Shown: piece by piece, positions 1 through 8,240 of the stretch
Layout: each line of letters opens with the position of its first letter
Position numbering within the stretch: the first letter of the stretch is position 1
Origin: an uncultured Algimonas sp.
GTDB lineage: Bacteria > Pseudomonadota > Alphaproteobacteria > Caulobacterales > Maricaulaceae
NCBI GenBank assembly: GCA_937923575.1
Contig: CALDUL010000008.1
Coordinates: forward strand, 1-42,860
Reading direction: 5' to 3'
Length of the DNA stretch: 42,860 nt
Made by a program: the position numbers and the translations under genes
Notes under the pieces: generated by a model
What the model was told of the DNA's origin: nothing
What the model saw: the letters and a program-made list of their open reading frames with translations, nothing else
The model's database searches: none

Positions 1-1451
1 CGCGCCAAACGACGCCCGACCGCCGTCGCAACCGCGCCTCCGACGCCCTGATCGACCTCGTCAAAAACCATGACGCTCTCGTTCCGGGCAGCCAGAGCCA
101 CTTTGATGGCAAGCGCGAAGCGTGCCATCTCGCCGCCGGAGGCGATCTTATCGAGCGGGCCCAGCGGCGTGCCGGGGTTGGTTGAGACCGTATAGCGCAC
201 TTGGTCAACGCCACTGGCGGACTCCGTGCCAGGCGTGACTTCGGTCACGAAGCGCGCACGCTCCATCTTCAGCGGCGGCAACTCGGCGGCGACGGCTTTG
301 TCGAGTTGCTTGGCCGATTTCACCCGCGCCTTGGTCAGCGTGGCGGCGGCGGCGTCATAGGTCGTCTTGGCGGCATTACGCGCGCGTTTAGCGGCTTCGA
401 TATCGGCTTCGACCGTCTCGATGGAATTGATTTCGGCGGCAAATTCTGCGCGTTTGGCGACCAGCCTGTCGATGCCAACGCCGTATTTGCGCGCCGCCGC
501 CCGCAGGGAGAACAGGCGCTCCTCTACGGTTTCCAACTTGCCCGGCTCGACATCGAAGGTCTCGGCTGCGTGGCCGACGGCCTCCCGCGCCTCATTCGTC
601 TCTAGCAGAGCCCGTTCCAGCGCCTCAGACGCGGCCTTCAGCGCGAGTGCGGCACGCCCGTCCCCGTCACCAAATTTCGCGCGCACTCTATCGATACCTT
701 GCAGCGCAGCGTTGAGCCGGTCTTCGAACTCCCCGCCCTCGCCCAGCGTATCCTGAGCTGCGGTCAGCTCTGTCAGCGCGCCCTCCGCCCCCTGCAGGAA
801 CTTGCGTTCTTCGGCGAGCTGCTCGTCCTCACCCGCGCGCGGATCGAGCCGGTCGAGCTCAGCAATTGCAATCTCGAGAAACTCGCGGTCGTCGCCAGCC
901 TTCTGTTGGCGCTCCAGCAGGGCGTCCAAAGCGGACTGCGTTTCACGCCGCTTCGTCCAGGCTGCGCGCACGGCGTCCAGCGCTTTCGTATGGCCGCCGA
1001 AATTGTCGAGCATGCCCAGATGCGTAGTCGGATCGAGCAAGCCACGTCCGTCATGCTGTCCGTGGACTTCGAGCAGCATGCCGCCAATCTTTGACAGCAC
1101 TTTCACCCCGATGGGTTGGTCGTTGACATAGGCACGCGAGCGGCCATCCGCGCTGACCACGCGGCGCAAACGCAGGTCCTCGCTGGCGTCGCCGTCGATG
1201 TCATTGTCGCGCAGGAAGCGCCAGACCGGGTGAGTATCGCCAAAGGTGAAGCTCGCCGTCGTGCTCGCCTTGTCGGTCCCGGCACGGACCAGCCCCCGAT
1301 CGGACCGTGCACCCGCCGCCATTCCGAGCGCATCGAGCAGGATCGACTTACCCGCACCCGTCTCGCCCGTCAGGGCCGAAAGCCCGCGCGCGAAATCGAG
1401 GTCGAGCTGTTCGATCAGCACAACATTGCGCACGGACAGACCGCTCAGCAT
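1..1451 (-). CDS. recN: DNA repair ATPase RecN (C-terminal end beyond window)
   Basis: RecN is an SMC-like ATPase of double-strand break repair. The minus-strand reading frame opens at ATG 1449-1451 and continues past base 1, so about 484 residues are present of a family length near 555. The N-terminus has a Walker A of the form GETGAGKS at about residues 30-37, followed by an LLDALG helix and the RecN-typical EVHGQHD segment. Near the window edge are the ABC signature IASGGEMAR and a Walker B VMVFDEVD followed by QGVGG. The middle is Glu/Arg/Ala-rich, as expected for the coiled coil. It lies 45 nt downstream of bamD on the same strand, the usual bamD-recN order in Alphaproteobacteria, where ligA often follows. 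Only the last 70 or so residues are missing. Identification is secure. Confidence 0.95.
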   Translation of the reverse strand, partial: MLSGLSVRNVVLIEQLDLDFARGLSALTGETGAGKSILLDALGMAAGARSDRGLVRAGTDKASTTASFTFGDTHPVWRFLRDNDIDGDASEDLRLRRVVSADGRSRAYVNDQPIGVKVLSKIGGMLLEVHGQHDGRGLLDPTTHLGMLDNFGGHTKALDAVRAAWTKRRETQSALDALLERQQKAGDDREFLEIAIAELDRLDPRAGEDEQLAEERKFLQGAEGALTELTAAQDTLGEGGEFEDRLNAALQGIDRVRAKFGDGDGRAALALKAASEALERALLETNEAREAVGHAAETFDVEPGKLETVEERLFSLRAAARKYGVGIDRLVAKRAEFAAEINSIETVEADIEAAKRARNAAKTTYDAAAATLTKARVKSAKQLDKAVAAELPPLKMERARFVTEVTPGTESASGVDQVRYTVSTNPGTPLGPLDKIASGGEMARFALAIKVALAARNESVMVFDEVDQGVGGAVATAVGRRLA

Positions 1452-1496
1452 GGGAAAAACCCAACAGTGATGATGGGCGCAGACAGAGAAATTGCC

Positions 1497-2366
1497 CTAG
1501 AACAGACGGTCGCGCAGGCGCTCGAAATAGCCACGATCGCGCGTCTCGATCTCTTCATCCAGATCGACGCCGTATTCCTGCAGCAAGTCGTAGCTCTCCG
1601 CATACCATTCGGAATCCGGGTAGTTATAACCCAGGACGGAGCCCACCTTACGCGCCTCGCCAATGACGCCGAGCGTCACATAGGCTTCGACAAGACGGTG
1701 CATCGCTTCCTCGACCTGGCTGGTCGTGTCGTAGTCGCGCACCACGGTCTTGAACCGGATGATGGAGGCGAGCGGCTGATTCTGGCGCAGGTAGAAGCGG
1801 CCGACGCTCATTTCCTTGCCGGCGAGGTGGTCGTGGGTCAGCTCCAGTTTCAGCCGCGCGTCGCGGCCGTAATCGCTGTCGGGATAGCGGCGAACGACCT
1901 GCTGTAGTGCGTTTTCGGCATTGACCGTCGTTTCCTGGTCCCGGCCGACGTCATAGATCTGGTCATAATAGTTCAGCGCGATCAGATAGTAAGCGTATGG
2001 CGCGCTGTCGGAACCGGGGTGCAGATCGATGAAACGTCGCGCGGTGACGATGCTGTCCTCGTAGTCGGCAGAACGGTAGGACGCATAGGCGCTCATCAGA
2101 AGCGCACGGCGCGCCCATTCGGAGAACGGGTGCTGGCGCTCGACCTCTTCGAACAGGAGCTTGGCATTGCCCCAGTCGCTGCTGTCCATCTCATCAAAGG
2201 CTTGGTTGTAGATCAGCTCGGCCGGGCGTTCGATATAGGCGAGCTCTTCCTTGGTGTCTCCGCCAATACCAAGCGTAGAGCAGCCGGAGAGCAGCAGCAT
2301 GGCCGCGAGCGGCAAAGCGAAATGGCCCAAAGACATCGGAGGGCGGAGGCGTGGCAATCTGCGCAT
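1497..2366 (-). CDS. bamD: Outer membrane assembly lipoprotein BamD
   Basis: BamD is the essential lipoprotein of the BAM complex, which inserts beta-barrel proteins into the outer membrane. The 289-residue product has a lipoprotein signal ending in LLLSGC, with the lipidated Cys at about residue 29. A mature part of tandem TPR-type helices follows, including YNQAFDEMDSSDWGNAKLLF, the HPFSEWARRA segment and YPDSDYGRDA. The length fits the family. The start at 2366 is preceded by a weak GGGA. An ATG 30 nt further in (MSLGHF) would also leave a complete signal peptide, so the exact start is uncertain. It sits between lpxC and recN on one strand, the conserved arrangement. No terminator is visible on either side, so co-transcription is likely. 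Confidence 0.95.
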   Translation of the reverse strand: MRRLPRLRPPMSLGHFALPLAAMLLLSGCSTLGIGGDTKEELAYIERPAELIYNQAFDEMDSSDWGNAKLLFEEVERQHPFSEWARRALLMSAYASYRSADYEDSIVTARRFIDLHPGSDSAPYAYYLIALNYYDQIYDVGRDQETTVNAENALQQVVRRYPDSDYGRDARLKLELTHDHLAGKEMSVGRFYLRQNQPLASIIRFKTVVRDYDTTSQVEEAMHRLVEAYVTLGVIGEARKVGSVLGYNYPDSEWYAESYDLLQEYGVDLDEEIETRDRGYFERLRDRLF

Positions 2367-2485
2367 GAAAATCCCGTTTCGCGGACATTCGGACTCACCC
2401 GCCCGCTGGTTTCGGCGCTCTTAACGTGAGGAGGCGCAGCGTCAAAGTGAGAATGTCTTAACGCCGCAGTGAGGCGAACATGGCT

Positions 2486-3448
2486 TTAGGCAGGAACGGC
2501 GAGACCACGCGGGGCGCGCTTACGCATGTCCATCATCGCGATCAGGGCTCTCGCGCCCGGCAATGCGCAATATTCCCACGCATGCCGATCCGCGAACAGC
2601 GCCATCAGCAAGTCGTGGTTCAACCCGTGGCCGGATTTGTAAGTGCTGACGCGACCCAGGATCGGCCCGCCGAGATAGAGGTCGCCCATTAGGTCCAGCG
2701 CTTTGTGACGCACCATCTCGTCGTCAAACCGCAGTCCGCCGGGATTCAATACGTCGGCACCGTCCACGACCACGGCATTGTCGAATGACCCGCCCATGGA
2801 AAGCCCAGCTTCTTGCAGCGCCGCGACTTCGTGCTTGCGCGCGAATGTGCGCGCAGATGCCAAACGGTCGCGGAAAGCGCGGACATTCGGCGCGATGCGG
2901 ATAGACTGCTCGCCGATCGCTTCGTCCGGAAAATCAATAGTGACGTCCAGCTCGAGCCGCTCGGCATTGCGCGCGCAAGGCTCGATCCGTGCCCAGCCTC
3001 CCTCGCGGCCATGCCGGGAGACGACTTCGACGGAGCGCAACACACGCACGTAACGGCGCTGCGCGGCTTGGCGCTCCACGCCTGCCTCCTCGATCAACGT
3101 CAGGAACGGCTCGGCCGACCCGTCCAGTGCGGGCAGCTCCGGCCCGTCGAGTTCGAGAATGAGGTTGTCGATCCCCGCCGCGCTCAGGGCGGCCAGCAGG
3201 TGTTCGATCGTCTGGACGCTGACGCCAGCGGCATTCGTAATGGTCGTGCAGTTGCGAATACCGGAGACCGACTCTGGCCGGACGACAATCAAGTTATCGC
3301 GATCCGTGACGTCCGTACGGCGAAAGACCAGACCCGTGCCGACAGGTGCTGGCCGCAGCGTCAGCCGCGTGTCCGACCCGTCATGCAGCGAGATGCCCCC
3401 GCAAGTGGCAGGGCGCGCTAGCGTGGATTGTCGGCGAACGTTGGCCAT
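2486..3448 (-). CDS. lpxC: UDP-3-O-acyl-N-acetylglucosamine deacetylase LpxC
   Basis: LpxC is the zinc deacetylase that commits UDP-acyl-GlcNAc to lipid A synthesis. The product has 320 residues, a normal length. Zinc ligands are recognisable in TIEHLLAAL and in HKALDLMGDLYLGG (His and Asp). GHGLNHDLL near the C-terminus carries the catalytic-loop histidine. The start was set at ATG 3446-3448 because GAAGGAG lies four bases upstream. A longer frame to 3493 lacks such a site. A 37-nt non-coding stretch follows the stop before the gap to bamD. Its position between ftsZ and bamD is conserved in Alphaproteobacteria. A small hairpin in the ftsZ-lpxC gap may reduce read-through from ftsZ. Confidence 0.96.
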   Translation of the reverse strand: MANVRRQSTLARPATCGGISLHDGSDTRLTLRPAPVGTGLVFRRTDVTDRDNLIVVRPESVSGIRNCTTITNAAGVSVQTIEHLLAALSAAGIDNLILELDGPELPALDGSAEPFLTLIEEAGVERQAAQRRYVRVLRSVEVVSRHGREGGWARIEPCARNAERLELDVTIDFPDEAIGEQSIRIAPNVRAFRDRLASARTFARKHEVAALQEAGLSMGGSFDNAVVVDGADVLNPGGLRFDDEMVRHKALDLMGDLYLGGPILGRVSTYKSGHGLNHDLLMALFADRHAWEYCALPGARALIAMMDMRKRAPRGLAVPA

Positions 3449-3545
3449 GATGCTCCTTCGATTGTAGCCTACGTCCACAACGCCGAGCGGCAAGCCACGC
3501 TCCGTGACGATGTGTTACGGGCTGTAACCGACCCCCAAAACGCGA

Positions 3546-3573
3546 AATCCCGCCCTCTTTCGAGGACGGGATT
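3546..3573 (-). terminator. Possible terminator/attenuator between ftsZ and lpxC
   Basis: The arms AATCCCG (3546-3552) and CGGGATT (3567-3573) pair perfectly. CCTC/GAGG inside extends the stem around a TTTC loop. Read on the minus strand the stem is followed only by an interrupted T-run (TTTCGCGTTTT), so termination would be partial at best. It lies 43 nt after the ftsZ stop and about 100 nt before the lpxC start. Confidence 0.4.
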
Positions 3574-3615
3574 GTCGGTGACGCGGCCCGAGTACCGAGC
3601 CGGATGTTCGATCGA

Positions 3616-5097
3616 TTACCGGTTCTGCATGCGCAGGAAGCTTGGGATCTCCAGCTCGTCCTCAGCAGTGGAACCGAAGAGATCGCCGACTTGCTGCGGC
3701 GTATTGGATACAACGGGCTGCGGTGCGACGGCGCGAGGCGCTTGGACTGGAGCCTTCTTGCGGCCCCAGAACCCGCCAAAGGGACGGCGCGCGGACGGTG
3801 CAGACGGCGTTTCGGGGACCGTCGCGGGTTTCAGCATCGACGGAGCCGGTGTCGGAGCAACGGGAGCTGGCGCTTGCGCAGCACCGCCCTGGACGCGCGG
3901 TGGGTAAGGGGCTGCGGTTTGCGGATAGGGTGGAGCGGCGTTGATGGCGACAGGCGCGGCAACTGGGGCAACCTCTTCCTCCGCATCGAATCCATAGTCG
4001 GAATAGGCGGCGCGGGCTTCGGCTTCGGCGCGTTCGTGCACGCCGAGTTCAACGACCGGCGCTGGCTCCAGCGCGGGAGCGGGCTCAGGCTTGCGTGCGG
4101 GCGTGAAGCGAGCGGCAGAACCGGAGCGGATGTCGGCATCAACGCCAGTCGCGACGACGGAGACGCGGACGACGCCGTCCAGCGCCTCATCTTCTGCCGA
4201 ACCGACGATGATGTTGGCGTCGTCATCGACTTCGTTGCGGATCATCTGCGCCGCTTCGTCGACCTCGTAGAGCGTAAGATCCGTGCCGCCAGTGATGTTG
4301 ATCAGCACGCCCTTGGCGCCTTTGAGCGAGACATCGTCGAGCAGCGGGTTGTTGATGGCCTTCTGCGCGGCTTCGACTGCGCGGTTGTCGCCGGTGGCTT
4401 CGCCCGTGCCCATCATGGCCTTGCCCATCTCGTTCATCACGGTGCGGACATCATTGAAGTCGAGATTGATCATGCCCGGCACGACCATCAGATCGGTGAC
4501 ACCGCGAACGCCCGCATAGAGCACTTCGTCGGCGAGCTGGAAGGCATCGGCCATGGTTGTGCGCTCGGTCGCGACGCGGAACAGGTTCTGGTTCGGAATG
4601 GTGATCATGGTGTCCACAGACGCATAGAGATTGTCGATCCCCTGCTCCGCCAATTTCATGCGCTTGTTGCCCTCGAACATGAAAGGCTTGGTGACAATGC
4701 CAACGGTGAGGATGCCGCGCTCGCGGGCCGCACGCGCAATGACAGGCGCTGCGCCCGTGCCCGTGCCGCCGCCCATGCCGGCTGCCACGAAGAGCATATG
4801 TGCGCCGTCGAGATGCGACATGATCTCGTCGAGATTTTCTTCGGCTGACTGCTCGCCGACTTCCGGCTGCATGCCAGCGCCCAGTCCCTGGGTGACAGCG
4901 GAGCCCATCTGCACGCGGCGATCCGCCTTGGAAAGCGCCAGCGCTTGCGCGTCCGTATTGGCGACGACGAACTCGACACCGTCGAGGCCTGCTTCGATCA
5001 TGTTGTTGACAGCGTTTCCGCCCGCACCACCGACACCAATAACGACGATCCGAGGTTTCAGTTCGACAGTCTTCGGCATTTCGAAAGTGATGGCCAT
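3616..5097 (-). CDS. ftsZ: Cell division GTPase FtsZ
   Basis: FtsZ polymerises into the cytokinetic ring. The product has 493 residues. [18 protein letters not shown] opens the nucleotide-binding domain at about residue 20, and the tubulin signature [10 protein letters not shown] lies near residue 110. The T7-loop region contains [11 protein letters not shown]. After the globular domain (to about residue 320) comes a long Pro/Ala-rich disordered linker. The protein ends with the conserved tail [14 protein letters not shown], which binds FtsA, ZipA and similar partners. The long linker is typical of Alphaproteobacteria. Upstream is dksA with its own terminator rather than ftsA, so ftsZ must be transcribed from the 5098-5231 interval. 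A CtrA-like site lies there at 5116-5131. Confidence 0.97.
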   Translation of the reverse strand: MAITFEMPKTVELKPRIVVIGVGGAGGNAVNNMIEAGLDGVEFVVANTDAQALALSKADRRVQMGSAVTQGLGAGMQPEVGEQSAEENLDEIMSHLDGAHMLFVAAGMGGGTGTGAAPVIARAARERGILTVGIVTKPFMFEGNKRMKLAEQGIDNLYASVDTMITIPNQNLFRVATERTTMADAFQLADEVLYAGVRGVTDLMVVPGMINLDFNDVRTVMNEMGKAMMGTGEATGDNRAVEAAQKAINNPLLDDVSLKGAKGVLINITGGTDLTLYEVDEAAQMIRNEVDDDANIIVGSAEDEALDGVVRVSVVATGVDADIRSGSAARFTPARKPEPAPALEPAPVVELGVHERAEAEARAAYSDYGFDAEEEVAPVAAPVAINAAPPYPQTAAPYPPRVQGGAAQAPAPVAPTPAPSMLKPATVPETPSAPSARRPFGGFWGRKKAPVQAPRAVAPQPVVSNTPQQVGDLFGSTAEDELEIPSFLRMQNR

Positions 5098-5115
5098 GAT
5101 CGCGCGTCCGTTATG

Positions 5116-5131
5116 GTCAAGGGTTGGTTAA
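5116..5131 (-). promoter_or_regulatory. CtrA-like binding site upstream of ftsZ
   Basis: Read on the minus strand the sequence is TTAACCAACCCTTGAC, which fits the CtrA consensus TTAA-N7-TTAAC except for one base (TTGAC). It ends 18 nt upstream of the ftsZ start codon. In Caulobacter, CtrA is known to control ftsZ transcription, so the location makes sense. A second TTAACC lies slightly upstream, near 5150. The match could be chance: only nine specified bases are involved and one is wrong. Confidence 0.35.
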
Positions 5132-5224
5132 GAGCCCTCTTCGCCGGAAAGGGTTAATGGGCGGTAACGGTCAGGGGATTTGTCATGCGAAAGCACAGGG
5201 GCGCTGCGAAAGACGTTTGGAGGC

Positions 5225-5262
5225 ATAGAAAAACCCCTCCGCCCGAGTGGAACGAAGGGGTT
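5225..5262 (-). terminator. Rho-independent terminator of dksA
   Basis: The arms AACCCCT (5232-5238) and AGGGGTT (5256-5262) form a stem. On the minus strand the stem runs into GGGGTTTTTCT, a good T-tract. It lies about 60 nt after the dksA stop and well before ftsZ, so it separates the two transcription units. Confidence 0.75.
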
Positions 5263-5323
5263 GTTCGCGGGATCAACCCACAGAAGTCGACCTACAGAGA
5301 TCGACCGAAGTCGTGTCTCGCGA

Positions 5324-5755
5324 CTAGCCCGCGCGCTGGCGTTCCCCGCGCTCTTTCATCTCTTGGGCTTCGATGGAGAGCGTTGCAATCGGACGTGCGC
5401 AGAGACGAGCCGTACGGATTGGGTCGCCCGTCTCCTCGCAATAACCATAGGTGCCGTCTTCGATCCGGACGAGTGCGCCATCGATCTTGCGGACCAGCTT
5501 GCGCAAACGGTCCTTGGTGCGCAGCTCCAGCTGACGCGTGGCATTATAAGTGGCCACATCCGTCGGATCGGGATGGCTGACCCGCTCGCCTTGCAGATAT
5601 TCGACAGCGCCGCGCATTTCGCGGGAAATGTCGGCCTTCCAATTCACCAGCTTTTGGCGAAAATAGGCCGTCATCAGCGGGCTCATGAAGGGTTCGCTGT
5701 CGGTTGGCGTGTAGTTCGCTGGCACGACGATATCTTTGGTCGCTGCTTTGGTCAT
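5324..5755 (-). CDS. dksA: RNA polymerase-binding transcription factor DksA
   Basis: DksA binds in the RNA polymerase secondary channel and with ppGpp resets rRNA and amino-acid promoters. The coiled-coil tip motif DxxDxA is present as DPTDVA, followed by RQLELRTKDRLRKLVRKI and the globular part GTYGYCEETGDPI. In the zinc-finger region only one of the four E. coli cysteine positions is kept (YCEET), with Ser and Ala at the second pair (TLSIEAQE). An extra Cys occurs in RLCARPIATL where Glu or Asp is usual. Loss of zinc ligands is common in alphaproteobacterial DksA. The start was taken as the second of two nearby ATGs (5753-5755) because GGGGA lies six bases before it. The first ATG (5761) would be too close. 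The product is 143 residues and is divergent from the MoxR gene. Confidence 0.93.
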   Translation of the reverse strand: MTKAATKDIVVPANYTPTDSEPFMSPLMTAYFRQKLVNWKADISREMRGAVEYLQGERVSHPDPTDVATYNATRQLELRTKDRLRKLVRKIDGALVRIEDGTYGYCEETGDPIRTARLCARPIATLSIEAQEMKERGERQRAG

Positions 5756-5988
5756 GGTCATTCCCCGAATCTGTTTTCCATAACGGCGCGGTCGGACCTT
5801 TGGTCTCTGTCCCGCATCCTGCCCGGCTCCCCTGCCTGACGCCCGCTCTTTAGGAATAGCGGGCGAGTCGGACAAGCGCCAAGCGCTGCGCATAGTTGAT
5901 AAACAGCAGCTTACCCTTGCAATGGTTTAAGTTCGGTGGTCTCCGCACCACAAGAACACTCCCTGCTCCTCAACCAGAAGAGAATCGC

Positions 5989-6831
5989 ATGCGCTTTGAA
6001 GGCACTGACAACTACGTCGCAACGAAGGATCTGATGATGGCCGTCAATGCGGCTATCACTCTGGAGCGACCGCTGCTGATCAAGGGCGAGCCTGGGACCG
6101 GGAAGACCGTGCTGGCCCATGAGATCGCGAAGGGGTTGGGTGCGCCGCTGCTGGAGTGGAACATCAAATCGACCACCAAGGCGCAGCAGGGTCTATATGA
6201 ATACGATGCTGTCGCCCGCCTGCGCGACAGCCAGCTGGGCGATGACCGCGTTCACAACATCTCCAACTACATCAAGCGCGGCAAGGTGTGGGATGCCTTT
6301 GCATCGGAACAGCGCCCGATCCTGCTGATCGACGAGATCGACAAGGCCGATATCGAGTTCCCGAACGACCTCCTGCACGAGCTCGATAAGATGAGTTTCC
6401 ACGTTTATGAAACCGGCGAAACGGTGACGGCCAAACAGCGCCCGATCATCATCATCACCTCCAACAACGAAAAAGACCTGCCCGACGCCTTTCTGCGCCG
6501 CTGCTTCTTCCACTACATCCAGTTCCCGGACGAGAAGACGATGGCCGACATTGTCGAGGTCCACTACCCCGACCTCAAGCCTCGCCTGCTGTCCGCTGCG
6601 CTCAAGCGTTTCTTCGAAGTCCGCGCCATGCCGGGCCTCAAGAAGAAGCCGTCGACATCAGAATTGCTGGACTGGCTGAAGCTGCTGCTGGTCGAGGATA
6701 TCGATCCGGAAACGCTGCGCGAGACCGACAAGACCAAGATGATCCCGCCCCTGCACGGCGCATTGCTGAAAAACGAGCAGGATGTGCACCTTTTCGAACG
6801 CCTCGCCTTTCTGACGCGACGGGAGGGCTAG
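5989..6831 (+). CDS. MoxR-family AAA+ ATPase
   Basis: The product is a 280-residue AAA+ protein of the MoxR/CoxD type. These ATPases act as chaperones that insert metals or activate partner complexes, usually with a von Willebrand factor A protein encoded next to them. Walker A is GEPGTGKT near residue 30, Walker B is ILLIDEIDKAD near residue 110, and sensor 1 is IIITSNNEKDLPDAFLRRC. The start ATG 5989 follows an AGAAGAGAA ribosome site. An upstream extension to 5896 lacks similarity to the family. Unusually, no VWA gene follows. About 220 non-coding bases with a hairpin and then the F0 ATPase operon come next, so any partner must be elsewhere. The substrate cannot be told from sequence. Confidence 0.9.
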   Translation: MRFEGTDNYVATKDLMMAVNAAITLERPLLIKGEPGTGKTVLAHEIAKGLGAPLLEWNIKSTTKAQQGLYEYDAVARLRDSQLGDDRVHNISNYIKRGKVWDAFASEQRPILLIDEIDKADIEFPNDLLHELDKMSFHVYETGETVTAKQRPIIIITSNNEKDLPDAFLRRCFFHYIQFPDEKTMADIVEVHYPDLKPRLLSAALKRFFEVRAMPGLKKKPSTSELLDWLKLLLVEDIDPETLRETDKTKMIPPLHGALLKNEQDVHLFERLAFLTRREG

Positions 6832-6962
6832 AGCGCCCTTCGGCCTCCGAGTCAGCCGCCGCCGCGAGCCGAGTCGTCCCGGAGGCGCAAAAACTACAGG
6901 ACTGCGGCTGACCATGCCCAAAACACCTGTCATTTCAGACCCTTGCGTCCGCACCGCATTTG

Positions 6963-6991
6963 TTGACTTCGCAATCCGGCGCGGATAGGTA
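6963..6991 (+). promoter_or_regulatory. Candidate sigma-70 promoter of the F0 ATPase operon
   Basis: TTGACT at 6963-6968 is a near-perfect -35 box. After 16-17 bases comes ATAGGTA, a weak -10 of the kind seen in GC-rich alphaproteobacteria. Initiation near 7000 would give a leader of about 55 nt before atpI. This is the best promoter candidate in the 6832-7053 gap. It is assigned by eye only. Confidence 0.35.
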
Positions 6992-7009
6992 GGGCGCGCT
7001 TTGCAGGGG

Positions 7010-7030
7010 CGGCCGTTCGGGCCGTTTTTT
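7010..7030 (+). terminator. Intrinsic-terminator-like hairpin in the atpI leader
   Basis: CGGCC (7010-7014), loop GTTCG and GGCCG (7020-7024) are followed directly by TTTTTT (7025-7030). This is a textbook Rho-independent terminator form, placed only 23 nt before the atpI start codon and downstream of the candidate promoter at 6963-6991. It could terminate read-through from the MoxR gene, which ends 178 nt upstream. It could also act as an attenuator of the F0 operon. Confidence 0.55.
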
Positions 7031-7053
7031 GTTGGGCGGATCGCTTGGTTTTC

Positions 7054-7428
7054 ATGCCGGAACAGAACGGACAATCCGACCCCTCCACATCGTCCACCGA
7101 CCTCGAAAAACTCGAGGCCAAACTGGCAGCCGCGCGAGCGCGGCACGCACCAGAGGATGACACGAAGGGCAAGTCGGACGGCACGCTTCTGGGAATGGCA
7201 TGGCGGCTTAGCACGGAGCTCCTCGCTTCGGTCCTTGTTGGGTTTATGCTCGGTTATGGAGCGGACGTCCTGTTTGGATCAGAACCGTGGGGCATGCTTG
7301 TCGGGCTGGGGCTCGGCATTGCGGCAGGGTTCATGAGCGTCTTTCGCACGGCTTCGGCCATGGATGCGGAAAATGCCGATGTCCCCCTCGGCGATGCCAT
7401 GCCACTCGCGCCCGACGAGGACGAATAA
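7054..7428 (+). CDS. atpI: ATP synthase accessory protein AtpI
   Basis: AtpI is a small membrane protein that assists assembly of the c-ring or magnesium supply of F-type ATP synthase. The 124-residue product has a charged N-terminal third (LEKLEAKLAAARARH) and then two membrane helices, LSTELLASVLVGFMLGYG and GMLVGLGLGIAAGFMSVF, with an acidic tail. This is the architecture of the proteobacterial AtpI/AtpQ family. ATG 7054 was chosen over a TTG nine bases upstream. It begins the F0 operon: atpB starts 11 nt after its stop. A terminator-like hairpin lies just upstream. Confidence 0.88.
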   Translation: MPEQNGQSDPSTSSTDLEKLEAKLAAARARHAPEDDTKGKSDGTLLGMAWRLSTELLASVLVGFMLGYGADVLFGSEPWGMLVGLGLGIAAGFMSVFRTASAMDAENADVPLGDAMPLAPDEDE

Positions 7429-7439
7429 GGGAGCGGGAC

Positions 7440-8186
7440 GTGGCAGGCCCCATGGAACAGTTCGAGATCGACAGTAAAGTCGATCTCTTTGAAATCGCTG
7501 GTCAGCAGATCTCGTGGACGAACTCCGCGTTCTGGATGGTCGTGACCGTGGCCGCCATCATCGGCTTCTTCCTCCTCACCATGCGCGGCAAACTCATCCC
7601 GGGCCGGATGCAGTCCATGGGCGAGCTGTCCTATCAATTCATCGCCGACATGGTGCGCGACACCGTCGGCCCCGAAGCCATGCGCTTCCTACCCTTCGTC
7701 TTCGCGCTGTTCTTCTTCATCCTGTTCGCCAACCTGATCGGCATGAACCCTTACGCCTTCACCACGACGTCGCATCTGGCGGTGACGGCGGCCTTGTCCT
7801 TCTTCACCATCTTCATCGTTATCATCGCCGGAATCTGGAAGAACGGCTTCAAGTGGTTTGGCATCTTCGCGCCGTCCGGACTTCCCATCGCCATTATGCC
7901 GCTCATCATCTTGATTGAGATCGTCTCCTTCGTCGCGCGCCCCGTCACCCTGGCCGTCCGGCTTTTTGCGAACATGGTTGCTGGACACGTCATGCTAAAG
8001 CTGTTCGCGATTTTCGCGGCCTATCTGGTGACAAAGGGCGGCGTTACCGCGCTCGGCGCTGTTCTGCCCGTTGTCGGCACGATCGGGATCATCGCTCTGG
8101 AGTTTCTGGTCGCAGCCCTTCAGGCCTTCGTTTTCGCGATCCTGACCTGCATCTACCTCAACGACGTCTATCACGTCGATCACTAG
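7440..8186 (+). CDS. atpB: ATP synthase F0 subunit a
   Basis: Subunit a forms the proton half-channels facing the c-ring. The 248-residue product has several hydrophobic helices. The helix with the essential arginine is seen as TLAVRLFANMVAGHVML, and the C-terminal helix is FLVAALQAFVFAILTCIYLNDV, both highly typical. The start was set at GTG 7440-7442, giving MAGPMEQFEI, which matches the usual N-terminus of alphaproteobacterial AtpB. GGGAGCGGG precedes it. A later ATG at 7452 is the alternative. It is separated from atpE by a 54-nt gap. Confidence 0.96.
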   Translation: MAGPMEQFEIDSKVDLFEIAGQQISWTNSAFWMVVTVAAIIGFFLLTMRGKLIPGRMQSMGELSYQFIADMVRDTVGPEAMRFLPFVFALFFFILFANLIGMNPYAFTTTSHLAVTAALSFFTIFIVIIAGIWKNGFKWFGIFAPSGLPIAIMPLIILIEIVSFVARPVTLAVRLFANMVAGHVMLKLFAIFAAYLVTKGGVTALGAVLPVVGTIGIIALEFLVAALQAFVFAILTCIYLNDVYHVDH

Positions 8187-8240
8187 TCACCCTCTCACCA
8201 CCACCTGAATTCAGGCATTCCATCTACAGGAGACCCCATC

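Noticed and set aside
3604-4848. Plus-strand frame of 414 codons opposite ftsZ
   Set aside because: Antisense shadow of ftsZ: no ribosome site and no recognisable domain.
6843-6886. Stem GCCTCCG/CGGAGGC after the MoxR gene
   Set aside because: The loop of about 30 bases is long and there is no T-run on the plus strand, so it is not supported as a terminator.
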